A stretch of 64,000 nucleotides of DNA from RGIG3009 sp045596745 (lineage in GTDB: Bacteria > Bacillota > Clostridia > Oscillospirales > Acutalibacteraceae), in assembly GCA_045596745.1 (NCBI GenBank), contig JAZODA010000023.1, positions 12,672 through 76,671 on the forward strand. Reading direction: 5' to 3'. This document shows positions 8,249 through 17,519 of the stretch, in pieces. Every line of letters starts with the position of its first letter. Position 1 is the stretch's first letter. The position numbers were made by a program, and so were the translations under genes. The notes under the pieces were generated by a model. It saw only the letters and a program-made list of their open reading frames with translations, did not search any database and was not told the DNA's origin.

Positions 8249-9454
8249 ATGAAGCGTCTCCTTGCTGTGCTGCTCATCGCTTTCGTATTAACCGCGTCCA
8301 CGTCCTGCAGCAGCGGCACAACCACCACGACCACAACCACCACAACGCCCACCACCGTGCCCTCGATGGTTCCCTCCGTCGAAGGACAGCTGTACGTCGA
8401 GCTCGGCGTTGCCGCAGAGGGCGCCTATCGCAGCGGCGGCGTACCGCGCAATCCGTGGGATGTGGAAATGTATAACGGTCGCCTGTATGTTGCCAGCGGC
8501 GACTTCGACAAAAACGCAGGCCCTGTCTATGTGTGGTATTATGATTTCGACGCCAATGCGTGGGAAGTCGATTCCATCATCGAGGATGAGCAGATTTCCC
8601 GTTTCAATACCATTGACGGCAAGCTCTACCTCCCCGGCATCGACCCCAAAGTCTCGTGGGATGTCGGCTCGTACTACCGCTTGGACGGCGAGGAATGGGA
8701 TATGCTCGTAAACCTCCCCGGCAGCATCCACAACTTCGACATCGTAAAGCACGACGGCAAGCTGTTTGCCGGTATCGGCGTGCAGGACGGCAATATGCCT
8801 GCACTCGTCACCACCGATGAGGAAACCTGGACACCTGTGAACTTCTACCGCGACGGTGAACTGATTAACACCACCGACTACACCTTCACCCGTGTGTACG
8901 ATTTCTTCACCTTAAGCGGTGAGCTGTACGCCTATCTTTCCCAAAGCTCCTCGGGTCTGACCTCGTATTACGAGATTTATCACTATGACGGCGAAAACTT
9001 TGTGCTGTACAGCGAACTGCCGACGAAGCTGAACTTCAGTCGCAAAAACACCTACACCCACTTCCACCAGCGCGTGGAATACAAAGGGTATCAGTACCTC
9101 GCCAACGGCAACCTGTACCGCTCGGCGGATATGATTACCGCCGAAAAGATTACCCCGAACGGCGACCCCGAAATCAACGACCTGCGTGTGGTGGGCGATA
9201 AGCTGTACGCGCTGTGCAGCGAAGAATACACCACCGACGGCGGCGAGACCGCGTTCTACAACTCCTTGCAGGTAACGACCGACGGCAAAACCTTCACCGA
9301 GGTGTTCCGCTTCTCCTACCCTGTGCGCGCTCTCAGCTTCACGTATGAAAACGGCACGGTGTTCATCGGTATGGGCTTCGGCGTCAAAGCCGCCAAGACC
9401 CATGTGTACTACGACGAAAACGGTATGATTCTCGCAATCAACCGTGTGCTGTAA
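8249..9454 (+). CDS. Surface lipoprotein with poly-threonine linker and beta-propeller-like body
   Basis: 401 residues from ATG behind a strong AAAGGAGG. The signal peptide MKRLLAVLLIAFVLTASTSC ends in a lipoprotein cysteine. A run of ten threonines and a TPTTVPSMVPS linker follow, a typical wall-crossing spacer. The rest contains several short blade-like repeats of the form NGRLYVASGDF, DGKLYLPGI, DGKLFAGIG and GDKLYALC, each separated by Tyr/Trp/Asp-rich strands, suggesting a beta-propeller exposed outside the cell. I do not recognise a specific family or catalytic motif. It is a single-gene transcript with its own promoter and terminator. Confidence 0.85.
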   Translation: MKRLLAVLLIAFVLTASTSCSSGTTTTTTTTTTPTTVPSMVPSVEGQLYVELGVAAEGAYRSGGVPRNPWDVEMYNGRLYVASGDFDKNAGPVYVWYYDFDANAWEVDSIIEDEQISRFNTIDGKLYLPGIDPKVSWDVGSYYRLDGEEWDMLVNLPGSIHNFDIVKHDGKLFAGIGVQDGNMPALVTTDEETWTPVNFYRDGELINTTDYTFTRVYDFFTLSGELYAYLSQSSSGLTSYYEIYHYDGENFVLYSELPTKLNFSRKNTYTHFHQRVEYKGYQYLANGNLYRSADMITAEKITPNGDPEINDLRVVGDKLYALCSEEYTTDGGETAFYNSLQVTTDGKTFTEVFRFSYPVRALSFTYENGTVFIGMGFGVKAAKTHVYYDENGMILAINRVL

Positions 9455-9466
9455 TCACGAAAACAA

Positions 9467-9495
9467 AAATCCGCTCTCGGTTGAGGGCGGATTTT
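9467..9495. terminator. Bidirectional terminator
   Basis: Arms AAAATCCGC (9467-9475) and GCGGATTTT (9487-9495) with T-runs on both strands. It ends the lipoprotein transcript on the plus strand and the prfC-to-SDR operon on the minus strand. Confidence 0.8.
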
Positions 9496-9507
9496 TTGTC
9501 TCTCGGT

Positions 9508-10239
9508 TCAGATAACAAACCCGCCGTTTACGCCCAGCACCTGTCCCGTGATAAACGAGGCACGTTCGGAAGCGAAAAACAGCAAAGCCTCGGCCACATC
9601 CTCGGGCGTTCCCAACCGCTCAAGCGGTGTCTCCGCTGCCAGTGCCGCACGGGTTTCGTCATCCAGCGATGCGCACATCGCCGTATCGATAACACCCGGC
9701 GTCACGCAGTTGATACGAATCCCCGCAGGGCCGAGCTCCTTGGCAAGCGCCTTGGTAAAGCCGATGAGTCCCGCTTTGGCGGCGGAATAGGCCACCTCGC
9801 AGGAAGCGCCTACCTCGCCCCACATGGAGGACACCGTCAGAATCACGCCGCTGTGACGGCGCACCATCGACGGCACCACCGCATGGGCGCAGTGATACGC
9901 ACCGTCCAGATGCACCCCTATCATACGGTGCCACTCTTCGGGCGTCGTGTCGGTAAGCAGTGCCTGCTTCGCCACACCGGCGTTGTGAATCAGCACATCC
10001 ACCCCACCGCAGCGTTCGGTCACCGTTTGCACCATCGCTTCCACGGCGGCATACTCCGCCACGTCGGCGCAAACCGCAAACGCCTCGCCGCCTGCGGCGG
10101 TAATCTCCGCCACCAGCGCCTCAGCGCCCTCGCGGTCGGCACGGTAATTCACCGCCACCGCATATCCGTTTTTGGCAAACAGACGCGCCGCCGCCGCACC
10201 AATGCCACGGGAAGCGCCTGTAATCAGCACGGTTTTCAT
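9508..10239 (-). CDS. SDR family oxidoreductase (FabG-like)
   Basis: 243 residues. A classical short-chain dehydrogenase with the N-terminal NAD(P)-binding TGASRGIG, the NAG motif (IHNAGVA), a catalytic Ser in TVSSMWG and YSAAK with Tyr and Lys near residue 150. The C-terminal GQVLGVNGG is FabG-like. 3-oxoacyl-ACP reductase is the closest general label, but it sits with mutY and a dCMP deaminase and not with fatty-acid genes, so the physiological substrate is open. It starts three bases after the deaminase stop and is the last gene of its operon. Confidence 0.9.
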   Translation of the reverse strand: MKTVLITGASRGIGAAAARLFAKNGYAVAVNYRADREGAEALVAEITAAGGEAFAVCADVAEYAAVEAMVQTVTERCGGVDVLIHNAGVAKQALLTDTTPEEWHRMIGVHLDGAYHCAHAVVPSMVRRHSGVILTVSSMWGEVGASCEVAYSAAKAGLIGFTKALAKELGPAGIRINCVTPGVIDTAMCASLDDETRAALAAETPLERLGTPEDVAEALLFFASERASFITGQVLGVNGGFVI

Positions 10240-10242
10240 GGC

Positions 10243-10722
10243 TTACAGCTCCAGCGTCACAGATTTTTGGCTCATCTCAAACGGACGATACGTAACGCCC
10301 GTCATATCGAACATCCGCTTGGAAGCAATCACCGAATCCGAATCGGCATACTTGTCCTGCAGATAGATAACCTCGCGGATACCCGACTGAATGATGGCCT
10401 TGGCGCACTCATTGCAGGGGAACAGCGTGGTGTACACCTTCGAGCCCTCCAGGCCGGCACGACCATGGTTCAAAATGGCGTTCAGCTCGGCGTGGCAGAC
10501 GAACAGATACTTCGTGTTCAGCGGATCGCCGTCGCGGTCCCACGGCATATCATCGTCGGGGCAACCGATCGGCATACCGTTGTAGCCCATCGACAGGATT
10601 TTGTTATCCTGACCCACGATGCAAGCACCGACCTGCGTGCCGGGATCCTTGCTGCGCTGCGCCGAAAGCAGCGCAACACCCATAAAGTATTCGTCCCAAG
10701 ACAGATAGTTTTCCCGTTTCAT
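10243..10722 (-). CDS. Deoxycytidylate (dCMP) deaminase, ComEB-like
   Basis: 159 residues from ATG at 10722 after GAGGAGG; it overlaps the mutY stop by one base. Zinc-dependent hydrolysis of dCMP to dUMP in the cytoplasm, feeding thymidylate synthesis. The catalytic signatures are CHAELNAI (zinc His and proton-shuttling Glu) and PCNECAK (two zinc Cys). Length and the insertion before CHAE match the ComEB/dCMP deaminase family, not cytidine deaminase. Translational coupling to mutY groups two nucleotide-hygiene functions. Confidence 0.92.
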   Translation of the reverse strand: MKRENYLSWDEYFMGVALLSAQRSKDPGTQVGACIVGQDNKILSMGYNGMPIGCPDDDMPWDRDGDPLNTKYLFVCHAELNAILNHGRAGLEGSKVYTTLFPCNECAKAIIQSGIREVIYLQDKYADSDSVIASKRMFDMTGVTYRPFEMSQKSVTLEL

Positions 10723-11792
10723 CAAACATCCTCCTCAAAAGCGAGTAATGTGGGTAACGCTTCGGTATATGCGCGAAACGCCGTGGGCAGTGCGCAATCT
10801 GCGAGTTCATCGGCAGACACGAACCGATAGCCCGAAGGCGGCGTAAAGGGTTCCACTTTCAAAAGCTGACCGTCCATCAGCCATTCCACGTGGGAAAAGA
10901 CGTGCCGTCCTGCGCCGAGCGGTGCAGTGTCAATCACCGCTTCGGTCGGGATGAAATCCGCCACCGCCGTATCCTGTACGTTCGGCAGCTCCCACATACC
11001 GCCGAGCAAGCCTTTGGCTTCGCGGCGGTGCAGCAGCACGCGACGAGGAGTCTCCTCGGTAATTACCGTGAACACCGTGCGCTGTTCCACACGGCGCGGC
11101 TTCGCCGCCGCACGCGTGGGCAACAAGCGAGCGCGTTCCTCCCCTGCCACCGCGCAAAATGCGCGCACAGGGCATTCGCTGCACTTCGGCATCGCGTTGG
11201 GCAGACACACCGTCTCCCCCAGCTCCATCAGTCCCTGATTAAACGCACCGGGCGCTTCGGCAGGCACCAGCGAATTCACAAGCGCCGACAATTCGCGGCG
11301 GGTCGCGGTTTGCATCACATCGCGGTCATCATCGGTCATACGCGCCATCACGCGCAGCACGTTACCGTCCACCGCGGCGGCACGGCGACCAAACGCAATA
11401 GAGGCGATTGCACCGGCGGTGTACTCCCCGATACCGGGCAGCCGCACCAGCTCCTCGTAAGAGGACGGCAACTCACCGCCATACTCCGCCATCACCTGTC
11501 GCGCCGCTTTTTGCAGGTTACGAACACGGCTGTAATAGCCGAGTCCCTCCCACAGCTTGAGTATCACATCCTCCGACGCCTCCGCCAAATCGCGGATGGT
11601 CGGCAGCGTCTGCATAAACCGCTCAAAATACGGCAGTGCCGCTTCGATACGGGTTTGCTGCAACATAATTTCCGACACCCACACGCGGTACGGTGTCGGC
11701 TCGGTGCGCCACGGAAATGCACGCTCGTGCGCGTTGTACCACTGCACCAGTGCCTGTGCCATTTCCGCCGACGGCATCACGCGTTCTGCCAT
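10722..11792 (-). CDS. mutY: Adenine DNA glycosylase
   Basis: 356 residues from ATG at 11792 with GGAGG 11 bases upstream, overlapping the end of the preceding gene. Excises A opposite 8-oxoguanine. The order of domains is a helix-hairpin-helix (LPGIGEYTAGAIASIAFG, with the catalytic Asp in AAVDGNVLRV), then the iron-sulfur cluster loop C-x6-C-x2-C-x5-C (CLPNAMPKCSECPVRAFC), and a C-terminal NUDIX-like 8-oxoG recognition domain with VLLHRREAKGLLGGMWELP. All key residues appear intact. Confidence 0.96.
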   Translation of the reverse strand: MAERVMPSAEMAQALVQWYNAHERAFPWRTEPTPYRVWVSEIMLQQTRIEAALPYFERFMQTLPTIRDLAEASEDVILKLWEGLGYYSRVRNLQKAARQVMAEYGGELPSSYEELVRLPGIGEYTAGAIASIAFGRRAAAVDGNVLRVMARMTDDDRDVMQTATRRELSALVNSLVPAEAPGAFNQGLMELGETVCLPNAMPKCSECPVRAFCAVAGEERARLLPTRAAAKPRRVEQRTVFTVITEETPRRVLLHRREAKGLLGGMWELPNVQDTAVADFIPTEAVIDTAPLGAGRHVFSHVEWLMDGQLLKVEPFTPPSGYRFVSADELADCALPTAFRAYTEALPTLLAFEEDV

Positions 11793-12118
11793 TGTTCCCA
11801 AACCTCCGGACAGTAGCCCACCGTTGCCTGCCGACCGTTGCGTACCAGCGGCGTGCGCAGGGCTTTGGGGCATTCCAGCAGCTTTTCCAGCTTGTCGGCA
11901 TCGTATGCCAGATAGCGAATCAGCGCCGCTTCCTTGGCTTTGGGGTCAACCAGCGCATCGATACCGCCCACCGCCGCACACACGCTTTCCAGCTCGCGAC
12001 GGCTGATGCCGTACTTGTCCACTTCGACACGCTGGAACGATATGCGGCGTTCCTTGAAATACCGCTCGGCTTTCTTGGTGTCAAAGCACTTGGAGCGGCC
12101 GAAAATCTGAATGTTCAT
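11777..12118 (-). CDS. ArsC/Spx-superfamily thioredoxin-fold protein (YffB-like)
   Basis: 113 residues after AAGGAGGCGCT. It opens with MNIQIFGRSKCFDTKKAERYF; the single Cys in the CDTxKKA-like motif and the later RTPLVRNG (cis-Pro region) match the ArsC/Spx/YffB superfamily. The Cys-x-x-Cys of Spx is absent, so it is closer to YffB-type putative reductases than to the RNA polymerase regulator Spx. The exact substrate is unknown. It lies nine bases after prfC and overlaps mutY by 16 bases. Confidence 0.85.
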   Translation of the reverse strand: MNIQIFGRSKCFDTKKAERYFKERRISFQRVEVDKYGISRRELESVCAAVGGIDALVDPKAKEAALIRYLAYDADKLEKLLECPKALRTPLVRNGRQATVGYCPEVWEQWQNA

Positions 12119-12127
12119 AGCGCCTCC

Positions 12128-13714
12128 TTACGAGCGGCTGAACTCCTGCAATTCCAGTCCCTTGTTATGGTCAAGCGCCCACTGGATGTTCCAGCTGCTG
12201 GTAAAGAGCAGCAGCGGATTGCCGTGCAAATCCTGCACACGGCGGGTGTCGGAGGTCAGGTCAAGACCCTTGACATCCACATCCTCGCCCACAATCCAGC
12301 GGATAAAGGAGTACGGCAGCGGCTCCATAATGACGTCCACACCGTATTCGTTCTTCAGGCGGTACTCCAGCACTTCAAACTGCAGCGTACCCACCACGCC
12401 GACGATAACCTCTTCCATACCGCCGCCCAGCTCCTGGAAAATCTGGATAGCACCTTCCTGAGCAATCTGCGACGTGCCTTTGATAAACTGCTTACGCTTC
12501 ATGGTATCCTTCTGTCGCACCAAGCGGAAATGCTCGGGCGCGAAGGTCGGAATACCCTCAAACTTCACTTTCTTCGAACCGCCGCACACCGTGTCACCGA
12601 TGGAGAACACACCGGGGTCGAACACGCCGATAATATCACCGGCATACGCTTCATCCACGATTTCGCGGTCCTGCGCCATCATCTGCTGCGGCTGAGAGAG
12701 CTTGGTCTTGCGACCGCCCTGTACGTGGAACACTTCCTGTCCCTTCTCGAACTTACCCGAGCAGATACGCATAAACGCAATACGGTCGCGGTGCGCCTTG
12801 TTCATATTCGCCTGAATCTTGAACACGAACGCCGAGAACGAATCGTCAAACGGGTCGACCTCACCCTCGGTGCAATGACGCGAGAGCGGCGGCGTGGTCA
12901 TCTTCAGGAAGTTTTCCAAAAACGGCTGCACGCCGAAGTTGGTCAGTGCCGAACCGAAAAACACGGGCGACAGCTTACCCTTGCGGACGCGTTCCAAATC
13001 GAACTCGCCGCCCGCACCGTCCAGCAGCTCACGGTCGTCCATCAGCGTCTGATACAACTCTTCACCGAGCAGACCTTCCAGCGACGGGTCGTCCAAATCG
13101 GTAATCTTGGCATCCGCCGCGTGACCGATACCATTGTACTCAAACGACAGCACACGGTTGTTATCGCGCTCGTACACGCCCTTGAAACGCTTGCCCGAGC
13201 CGATGGGCCAGTTGACAGGATACGTCTCGATGCCCAGCACGCTTTCGATATCCGCCATCAGCTCATACGGATCGCGCGCTTCGCGGTCCATCTTGTTGAT
13301 GAAGGTGAACACGGGGATGTCACGCATCATACACACCTTGAACAGCTTGACGGTCTGCTTTTCCACACCCTTGGACGCGTCGATAACCATCACCGCGGAG
13401 TCCGCCGCCATCAGCGTGCGGTAGGTATCCTCCGAGAAGTCCTGGTGACCGGGGGTATCCAGAATGTTGACGCAATAGCCGTCATATTCAAACTGCAGCA
13501 CCGAAGACGTTACCGAAATACCGCGCTGCTTTTCAATCTCCATCCAGTCGGAGACGGCGTGCTTCATCGACTTTTTACCCTTGACCATACCGGCGGAAGC
13601 AATCGCGCCGCCGTACAGCAAAAACTTTTCGGTCAGGGTCGTTTTACCGGCGTCGGGGTGCGAAATAATCGCAAAGGTACGGCGCCGTTCAATCTCGTTT
13701 TTATAATTAGCCAC
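12128..13714 (-). CDS. prfC: Peptide chain release factor 3
   Basis: 528 residues from GTG with GGGAGG seven bases upstream. A translational GTPase that recycles RF1/RF2 after termination. The G-motifs are intact: SHPDAGKTT (G1), DTPGHQDF (G3), NKMD (G4). The EF-Tu-like domain II and the RF3-specific C-terminus (TLQFEVLEYRLKNEYGVDV) are present. It is the first gene of the prfC, YffB-like, mutY, dCMP deaminase, SDR operon. Its promoter overlaps the 3' end of cca. Confidence 0.97.
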   Translation of the reverse strand: MANYKNEIERRRTFAIISHPDAGKTTLTEKFLLYGGAIASAGMVKGKKSMKHAVSDWMEIEKQRGISVTSSVLQFEYDGYCVNILDTPGHQDFSEDTYRTLMAADSAVMVIDASKGVEKQTVKLFKVCMMRDIPVFTFINKMDREARDPYELMADIESVLGIETYPVNWPIGSGKRFKGVYERDNNRVLSFEYNGIGHAADAKITDLDDPSLEGLLGEELYQTLMDDRELLDGAGGEFDLERVRKGKLSPVFFGSALTNFGVQPFLENFLKMTTPPLSRHCTEGEVDPFDDSFSAFVFKIQANMNKAHRDRIAFMRICSGKFEKGQEVFHVQGGRKTKLSQPQQMMAQDREIVDEAYAGDIIGVFDPGVFSIGDTVCGGSKKVKFEGIPTFAPEHFRLVRQKDTMKRKQFIKGTSQIAQEGAIQIFQELGGGMEEVIVGVVGTLQFEVLEYRLKNEYGVDVIMEPLPYSFIRWIVGEDVDVKGLDLTSDTRRVQDLHGNPLLLFTSSWNIQWALDHNKGLELQEFSRS

Positions 13715-13747
13715 AGGTGATCCTCCCGCATTTTACTACATCATCTT

Positions 13748-13776
13748 ATTGTATCGTTATTTTGCAAAATAATCAA
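13748..13776 (-). promoter_or_regulatory. Promoter of the prfC operon
   Basis: On the minus strand, TTGATT (13771-13776), 17 bases, TACAAT (13748-13753). The -35 box lies inside the last codons of cca. Confidence 0.65.
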
Positions 13777-15088
13777 GTCCTTTTGCGAGCAAGATATCCC
13801 GTTCGTTGGGTAAATTTCCGCAAAGCACCTCATCTAACAGCATCCGCAAACACTCCCCGAGATCCCTGCCGGGACGAACACCGTGCTGCAGGAAATCCTC
13901 GCCGCAAACCGCCAGCGTTTTCAGCGAGACGCACTGCCCCTCGGCAAGGATGGCATCCAGCCTTGTCCGCAGTGCGGCAAGGTGGGCAAGCCGCTCCTCG
14001 GCGACCCACGGCGCGTGCGCTTTGGTATCCGCCTCCTGCACCGCCAGCAACCACCGCAGCTCCTGCTCCCCCAATCGGTTCAGCCACCGCCGCAGTGCCG
14101 CATCGGTGTTATCAATCGGCACGTCGTGGTACTTCACCAGTCGGCGCACCGTCTCCCGCGTGCGGCGATCGTACTTCAGCCGCCGCAATATGCCCTCCGC
14201 CATCGCTTCGCTTTTGGCGGCGTGGGCGTAAAAGTGTCCGCCCCCTGCCTCATCCATCGTAAAACAGGCAGGCTTGCCACAATCGTGCAGCAGCAGCGTC
14301 AGCCGCACCTCGATTTCGGGGCAACCGCTGTCGAGCGCCGCAATCGTATGCTCGAGCACGTCCTTATCGTGGTAACGGGAATGCTGCTCAAAGCCTGTCA
14401 TCGCCTGCAGCTCGGGCAAAATCGGATACAGCACCGCTGAAAACCGCCGCAACACGTCGCCGGCATAGTTGCCTGTCAGCAAACGGTTCAGCTCCGCCTG
14501 CAACCGTTCGGATGCCACCATTCTCTGCAGAGGTGCTTTTTCAAAGAGCGCTTCGGCGGTTTTCTCCTCCACCGTAAAGCCGTAGGTCGCGGCAAAGCGC
14601 AGTCCGCGCAGAATGCGAAGCGCATCCTCCTCAAACCGCTCGCTCGGATTTCCGACACAGCGCAGTATTCCTGCTTGCAAATCGCGCTCACCGCCGAACG
14701 GGTCGCACAATCCGCTCTCGGGCGAATACGCCATTGCGTTAACCGTGAAATCACGGCGGCGCAAATCCTCGGTAATATCCGAAACAAACGCCACCGAATC
14801 GGGGCGGCGATGGTCGCGGTATTCCCCATCGGTGCGGTAGGTGGTAATCTCCAGCGGCACGTCATCTATCAGCACCGTCACCGTGCCGTGCGAAAGGCCG
14901 GTGGGAATGACGCGTTCACTCGTAAATACCGCCAACATCTGCTCGGGCAGCGCATTGGTGGTCAAATCCCAATCGTGCGGCGTCAGCCCCAGCAGGCTGT
15001 CACGCACACAGCCACCCACTGCGTGGCAGGCAAATCCCGCCTCGTGCAAACGGCGCATCGCCGCCGCTGCCGCGCTCGGAATCGTCAT
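13757..15088 (-). CDS. cca: CCA tRNA nucleotidyltransferase
   Basis: 443 residues from ATG at 15088 behind AAAGGAGG. Class II nucleotidyltransferase that builds or repairs the 3' CCA end of tRNAs. The head domain has the GGCVRDSLLG flexible loop, the metal-binding DWDLTTNA and RRDFTVNAMAY. The neck holds the EEDALRILRGLRFAATYGF signature. A C-terminal HD-type motif (LLLHDCGKP, with KYHDVP) suggests added phosphohydrolase activity as in some bacterial enzymes. It appears to be a single-gene transcript. Confidence 0.95.
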   Translation of the reverse strand: MTIPSAAAAAMRRLHEAGFACHAVGGCVRDSLLGLTPHDWDLTTNALPEQMLAVFTSERVIPTGLSHGTVTVLIDDVPLEITTYRTDGEYRDHRRPDSVAFVSDITEDLRRRDFTVNAMAYSPESGLCDPFGGERDLQAGILRCVGNPSERFEEDALRILRGLRFAATYGFTVEEKTAEALFEKAPLQRMVASERLQAELNRLLTGNYAGDVLRRFSAVLYPILPELQAMTGFEQHSRYHDKDVLEHTIAALDSGCPEIEVRLTLLLHDCGKPACFTMDEAGGGHFYAHAAKSEAMAEGILRRLKYDRRTRETVRRLVKYHDVPIDNTDAALRRWLNRLGEQELRWLLAVQEADTKAHAPWVAEERLAHLAALRTRLDAILAEGQCVSLKTLAVCGEDFLQHGVRPGRDLGECLRMLLDEVLCGNLPNERDILLAKGLDYFAK

Positions 15089-15119
15089 CCCCACCCCTCC
15101 TTTAATATACTTCTTTAGT

Positions 15120-15148
15120 AGTATATCATATTGTCTCACCGAATGCAA
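15120..15148 (-). promoter_or_regulatory. Promoter of cca
   Basis: On the minus strand, TTGCAT (15143-15148), 17 bases, TATACT (15120-15125), about 30 bases before the cca start codon. Confidence 0.65.
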
Positions 15149-15160
15149 AGCCTTTCCGCA

Positions 15161-15189
15161 TTGACAATCCCCCCGAAATCGTGTACACT
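15161..15189 (+). promoter_or_regulatory. Promoter of the phosphodiester glycosidase-like gene
   Basis: TTGACA (15161-15166, perfect -35), 17 bases, TACACT (15184-15189). It is divergent from the cca promoter 12 bases away. Confidence 0.75.
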
Positions 15190-15222
15190 GTAGTTGTAGA
15201 AAACTGCGAAGGATGTGTCACT

Positions 15223-16200
15223 ATGAAGCATTCCCCCGACGGCGCACAACGCTCACTCGGATTCTCCCGCATTGTCGGGCGTATCTTTGCCGTGTTGGGC
15301 CTTGTGTTGCTCGCTGCGGTGATTTTGTTTGTCGGTATCATCGGCTATACCTGCAAAGGTCCCTCGGTGAGAGCGCGCGATTTGTTTGTCACCACGGTGC
15401 AGGAGAATGACCTGCTCCGCATACTCCCCCGCTTCTTCCTCACGCAGGCCGAGGTAGACGCCATTCTGGCGGATAACCGTCTGTTGCCGACGGGCGAGGT
15501 CAGCGACACCTCCTTTGGTTTTATCGAAAGCGAAGACCCCGATGCCGCCGCCGTGCAGGTTGTGGACATTCAGGGCGAGGGCTACCGCGGCAAGCTGCTC
15601 ATCGTTGCCGACCCGTCGCGTATGGAGCTGTCCTGCCTGTCCTCGTTTGACGGCTCGGTCGGTGCTGCGGCAGAGGATTTTGCCAAACAGTCGGGTGCTG
15701 TGGCTGCCGTAACCGCCGGTTCGGGCGCAACGCCTTTCGGCTATGTCATCCAGAACGGCGACATCATCTACGGCGACAAGCAGGTTGCCGCCCCCATCAT
15801 CGCGTTTGACGAACGCGACCATCTGCTGGTCGGTTCGATTACCGCCGAACAGGCACTGGCAAAGGGCGTTCGCAACGCCATCTGTGTGGAGAACTCCACC
15901 ATCATCGTCAATGGCAAGTCGGCAGAAATCGCCGGTATCGGTGACGGTCTCCATCTCCGCGCCGCCATCGGTCAGCGTGCCGACGGTGCGGTACTGATGA
16001 TGGTGCTGGAGGGTGAAAAACCTTCCTCGCTCGGTGTATCGCTGCAGGATTGCATCCGCGAAATGCTGAAAGCCGGTGCGGTCAACGCCGCTGTGATGAA
16101 CAGCACCGACGCCGCCACCATCGTCTATGAAAACAAACCGCTGAACACGGCATCCGACGCGGCCGACCGCCGCGCCCCTGTCGCGTTCGTTGTGAAATAA
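15223..16200 (+). CDS. Membrane-anchored phosphodiester glycosidase-like (DUF2233/NAGPA) protein
   Basis: 325 residues from ATG with GAAGGA upstream. One N-terminal membrane helix at about residues 22-46 leaves the rest outside the cell. The region from LLIVADPSRMELSCLSS through VAAVTAGSGATPFGYVIQNGDIIYG, IGQRADGAVLMMVLEG and LQDCIREMLKAGAVNAAVMNSTDAATIVY follows the DUF2233 fold order. In typical members the last block reads close to NLDGGGSSTM; here it is MNSTDAATI, so the usual glycine-serine active loop is altered. Family assignment is by layout and is moderate. It is followed 23 bases later by another membrane protein gene. Confidence 0.75.
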   Translation: MKHSPDGAQRSLGFSRIVGRIFAVLGLVLLAAVILFVGIIGYTCKGPSVRARDLFVTTVQENDLLRILPRFFLTQAEVDAILADNRLLPTGEVSDTSFGFIESEDPDAAAVQVVDIQGEGYRGKLLIVADPSRMELSCLSSFDGSVGAAAEDFAKQSGAVAAVTAGSGATPFGYVIQNGDIIYGDKQVAAPIIAFDERDHLLVGSITAEQALAKGVRNAICVENSTIIVNGKSAEIAGIGDGLHLRAAIGQRADGAVLMMVLEGEKPSSLGVSLQDCIREMLKAGAVNAAVMNSTDAATIVYENKPLNTASDAADRRAPVAFVVK

Positions 16201-16223
16201 CCGCCCGAAAGGAGGTCGTATCT

Positions 16224-17507
16224 ATGTCTGAAAAGCAGCTTCCCATCACGGAAGACACCGAGCTGACGGCGCAGCCTGTCGAAGCTACGGAAGAAGTCGA
16301 AGTCGCTGAAGTCGAAGCCGAAACCGAGGTTGTCACCGAAGTCGAAGCGGAAGATGAAGCGCCCGAAGTTGTCGAGGAATCCGTCGAAGAACCCGAAGCC
16401 CCTGCCGAAGAACCCGTCGTGGAAACGGTGGAGTCCAACATTTTTGCGGAGGATGCGGTGATTCCGCCCGAGGAGGACAGCGAGCTGCTGCTCCCCCCTG
16501 CCGAAGAGGAGGAAAAACCCGCCCCCCGTCGCCGTCCGCGCGGCTTCCGCATTGCGCTCGGCATCATCAGCCTGTTGCTCGTCATCGCCATCGGCGCGGT
16601 GCTGTTCCTGTATCGTGACGGCTTGATGAAATACGAAAGCAGCATCGAAGAGCCGCCGCTGGATGCGTATATGGAGCTGATTAAGAAGCAGGATTACGAA
16701 ACGCTCTACGCCTCCTCCGGCTTCCGTGCAACCGAACTCAACACCAAGGAGGATTACATCGCGTACCTGCAGCAGGTGTATTCCGATGCCGACAAGCTGT
16801 CGGTGGTGGAAGAAATCACCGCCGATAAGAATGTCCGTCGTTTCTCGCTGTATAACAACGGCACGGACAAGCTGTCCACCCTCCTTGTCACCGCCGAAAC
16901 GGTAAACGGTAAGAAGACCTGGTACGTCACCACCGAGCTGACCTATCGGCCTGCCTTTACCATCACCGCCTCGGAGGATATCGACCTGTACATCGGCGAC
17001 ACGCAGATCGCGCTGCTCTCTTCCGATACGATTCAGGTCGCGGAGGTACAGTCCTCCTTCTTCCCCTTTGCCACCGATGTGCCGCTGCCCACCATCTACA
17101 CCTACACGCTGGAGGGTATGCTGATGCCGCCGCAAATCACTGCGGCAGGTCTCAGCGGCAACGAGTGCATCCGCATCGAGGGCGAAAACAGCCTGCTGTT
17201 GATGCTCGCGGATGACGAGTACGAGCGCGCGCTGCACGAGGAAATTGCCTTTGCCGCCACAGGCTTGGATGTCACTGCTAACGAATTGGTGCTGTCCGAG
17301 TACTCGCGCTACTCCGAATCGGATTTCACCTGCACCGTCACCGCCACCCCCACCACCGTGGGTGAAGACGGCATCGCCACCCCCTCGGGCGACAGCTCGA
17401 CGTACGGTATGTCGTTCTTGAGCGTCGATGGCGAATGGAAGCTCTGCTCTCTGACGGTCAACGGCGAAACCAAGCCGCTGCCGGAAGCGACCGAGCCCGC
17501 CGCGTAA
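16224..17507 (+). CDS. Membrane protein with long acidic Glu/Val-rich cytoplasmic tail
   Basis: 427 residues from ATG behind GAAAGGAGG. Residues 1-100 are extremely acidic and repetitive (EVEVAEVEAETEVV-type), then PRRRPRG and a membrane helix at about 108-130, then an extracellular domain of about 295 residues with no motif I recognise. Its Tyr/Thr/Asp-rich strands and paired repeats resemble Firmicutes surface proteins with unknown ligands. It probably shares a transcript with the DUF2233-like gene, since it starts 23 bases after it and the pair ends in one terminator. Confidence 0.8.
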   Translation: MSEKQLPITEDTELTAQPVEATEEVEVAEVEAETEVVTEVEAEDEAPEVVEESVEEPEAPAEEPVVETVESNIFAEDAVIPPEEDSELLLPPAEEEEKPAPRRRPRGFRIALGIISLLLVIAIGAVLFLYRDGLMKYESSIEEPPLDAYMELIKKQDYETLYASSGFRATELNTKEDYIAYLQQVYSDADKLSVVEEITADKNVRRFSLYNNGTDKLSTLLVTAETVNGKKTWYVTTELTYRPAFTITASEDIDLYIGDTQIALLSSDTIQVAEVQSSFFPFATDVPLPTIYTYTLEGMLMPPQITAAGLSGNECIRIEGENSLLLMLADDEYERALHEEIAFAATGLDVTANELVLSEYSRYSESDFTCTVTATPTTVGEDGIATPSGDSSTYGMSFLSVDGEWKLCSLTVNGETKPLPEATEPAA

Positions 17508-17519
17508 CACAACTAACAC

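Noticed and set aside
8320..8355. Short tandem repeat of Thr codons as a phase-variable tract
   Set aside because: The codons are mixed (ACC, ACG, ACA), so it is not a perfect DNA repeat prone to slippage; it fits a lipoprotein linker.
11777..12118. The Spx global regulator
   Set aside because: Only one Cys is present in the active-site motif and the sequence fits the CDTxKKA pattern of YffB-type proteins better.
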